Notes under the pieces: model-generated
The model's input: the letters and a program-made list of their open reading frames with translations, nothing else
What the model was told of the DNA's origin: nothing
Databases searched by the model: none
Source: Candidatus Woesearchaeota archaeon CG10_big_fil_rev_8_21_14_0_10_36_11
GTDB lineage: Archaea > Nanobdellota > Nanobdellia > Woesearchaeales > GW2011-AR9
Direction of reading: 5' to 3'
NCBI GenBank assembly: GCA_002762845.1
Contig: PCYB01000026.1
Coordinates: 1-5,560 of the forward strand
DNA length: 5,560 bases
Program-made: the position numbers and the translations under genes
In this document: positions 4,219 through 5,560 of the stretch, piece by piece
Numbering within the stretch: position 1 is the stretch's first letter
How the letters are laid out: each line of letters begins with the position of its first letter

Positions 4219-5541
4219 TTATCTCATAAAATCTAAAGAAGGAAATAAAATTTTATATCGTGTTCCCTGTTGCGTTTCTTCTTGAAATGGTTCGATGAAA
4301 CACTTTGCACCGTACAAATCTAAGAACTTTTTGAGGCGCTCAGTTCCTTTCCCTCCCCCTTTTCCTTTTGTACTCATCGGAGTATCTCTTCTACCAGCAA
4401 GGTACTCGTTGTTCCATTCTGCAACATCTGCTTGATAAGGATTTCCATAATTCTCGAGTATTAAATAAAGAGCATCACTTTCAAGATCCATTATTCCGTC
4501 GCCGAAAGGAAGGATATCATTCTGATTTGGTTCTCGTGTTATTATTGTAAATGTTGGCGAACCTGCTCTGACAACATCAAACATTCGATCTGCAATAATA
4601 GTGGCAAAGACTTCGCTGCTTGTATTGAATGTTGGGTTTAGTTGCATGGCGCGTGTATCAACATAAAATGGTTTATCACTATCTTCCGGACAGGCAATAT
4701 CATATGCCCTATCAAGTACAGTTTTAAAGTCTACTCGTTCAAGTGTAATTGCTTGACCTAAATCATGAAATCGTCTATTAATATAATTAATCATCTGAAG
4801 TGTTCCACGAAGGCTTTCAAATAACGAAAAAGGATCAAAATCTTTAAGGATATGGCCTTGCAATCTTTCTTTGTACTTCTCTTGTGCTTGTAAATACGCT
4901 TCATACGAACTTTCTAAAGGTATTGGTTTTGCGACTTTTTCTAATACTTTACGTAATGCGTCACTTATAACTTTCTTTTTTGGTGAATCAAAAAGTGATG
5001 TTGGATTTCCTGGCATATAATGGTCAAACATTTCTTTAACTTCTAGGGGGGTATACTTTTTTTTCATCAAACCATCCACAAGAACATCAATTTGGTTCTG
5101 GAAGTGTCGTCTTGTTGTTGAAAAGTATCGAGTTGTAATACTATCAATAATTTCAGGATTATACATTTCTCGTAATGACCGAATGACGCTCCTTTTCGCT
5201 TTATCTGTTGGTACTCTCGTGCCTAAATCCTGTATTACAACCTTTCGCAATTTTGTCTCTATTGCAAACGGTTTATCAAAATCCTCTCCATTAATTCCAA
5301 ATGGTTTACATATTGCCATTAAATATTCTAGCCCAAAGGTATCTTGTTGTACTTGCTGGTATGCCAGATAAATAGATGTTGCCATGTTTGGCATAACAGA
5401 ATCTCTCTCTCGTTCTCTTCTTCTTTGTGTAAAATTTTTAATTGCATGGATGTCTCCTGATGTTCTCAACTCTTGCAATTGCGTCATTAAATTTAAAATA
5501 GTATCCAACTGATCTTCTAGTTGTGCGTTCTTTGCCGCCAT
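4219..5541 (-). CDS. Histidine-kinase-like protein with a diverged GHKL ATPase domain, possibly N-terminally partial
   Basis: The visible 440 residues are soluble, with no membrane helix. Residues 1-50 are coiled-coil-like (E-D-Q-L-D-T-I-L-N-L-M-T-Q-L-Q-E-L) and end in an Arg/Glu cluster. About 90-235 is helical and unassigned. Residues 238-282 resemble the second dimerisation helix and linker of a histidine kinase (L-E-R-V-D-F-K-T-V-L). About 293-435 fits a HATPase_c domain. Its N-box position reads A-D-R-M-F-D-V-V-R-A (317-326), with Asp for the usual Asn. The G1 box is L-E363-N-Y-G366-N-P. The G2 box is S-T-K-G-K-G-G-G-K-G (390-399), followed by a helix, Y-G-A-K, and a final G-T-R-Y-K-I-L-F-P. 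The phosphoacceptor is unclear: H259 (F-H-D-L) and H230 are candidates. The frame stays open from the ATG at 5541 to the window edge (R-E-Q-T-E-T), with no ribosome binding site, so the true start may lie outside. Confidence 0.62.
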   Translation of the reverse strand: MAAKNAQLEDQLDTILNLMTQLQELRTSGDIHAIKNFTQRRRERERDSVMPNMATSIYLAYQQVQQDTFGLEYLMAICKPFGINGEDFDKPFAIETKLRKVVIQDLGTRVPTDKAKRSVIRSLREMYNPEIIDSITTRYFSTTRRHFQNQIDVLVDGLMKKKYTPLEVKEMFDHYMPGNPTSLFDSPKKKVISDALRKVLEKVAKPIPLESSYEAYLQAQEKYKERLQGHILKDFDPFSLFESLRGTLQMINYINRRFHDLGQAITLERVDFKTVLDRAYDIACPEDSDKPFYVDTRAMQLNPTFNTSSEVFATIIADRMFDVVRAGSPTFTIITREPNQNDILPFGDGIMDLESDALYLILENYGNPYQADVAEWNNEYLAGRRDTPMSTKGKGGGKGTERLKKFLDLYGAKCFIEPFQEETQQGTRYKILFPSLDFMR

Positions 5542-5560
5542 AGTTTCTGTCTGTTCGCGT

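Noticed and set aside
1..5560. CRISPR array, tRNA, rRNA, insertion sequence or phage genes.
   Set aside because: No regularly spaced repeats, cloverleaf, transposase-like protein or terminal inverted repeats were found on reading both strands.

Overview
The window is archaeal. Four consecutive plus-strand genes (136-1634) encode ribosomal proteins L44e and S27e, translation initiation factor aIF2 alpha and the H/ACA RNP protein Nop10, a cluster found widely in Archaea. Archaeal-type TATA boxes sit at the expected distance upstream of the genes. The DNA is A+T rich, genes are tightly packed and the core proteins are short. A euryarchaeal or DPANN-type archaeon is plausible, but the phylum is an inference I cannot test here.

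Layout. Bases 1-135 are an edge region with the promoter of the translation cluster. L44e and S27e are 7 bases apart. A second TATA box lies exactly one promoter length before the aIF2 alpha ATG, suggesting a leaderless aIF2 alpha-Nop10 transcript. Nop10 converges, with a 10-base gap, on a 518-residue minus-strand protein of the adenylate-forming (phenylacetate-CoA ligase-like) superfamily with no obvious partner gene. A 156-base divergent promoter region (3202-3357) separates it from the next plus-strand gene. That region holds two copies of the dyad ATGTT-N4/5-AACAT, one at each gene's TATA box. The right part holds two convergent genes 27 bases apart. One is a cysteine-free, very acidic 277-residue protein (3358-4191). 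The other is a minus-strand protein of at least 440 residues (4219-5541) whose reading frame stays open to the window edge.

Main point of interest. I read the last two genes as a strongly diverged two-component pair. The acidic protein carries all receiver-domain landmarks in order (acidic pocket E53/D54/D55, D130 in a D-x-x-M-A-G context, T176, K221), with long insertions between them. The minus-strand protein ends in a histidine-kinase-like GHKL ATPase domain (E-N-Y-G-N-P for the G1 box, then a T-K-G and glycine-lysine rich G2 box) behind a long helical, coiled-coil region. Both have departures from consensus, so catalysis is uncertain; a profile or structure search would settle the assignment.

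How the parts may work together. The first four genes are housekeeping genes of ribosome assembly and initiation. The adenylate-forming enzyme and the receiver-like protein share a divergent promoter region and possibly one operator-binding regulator. The kinase-like protein could signal to the receiver-like protein. That functional link is inference from adjacency.
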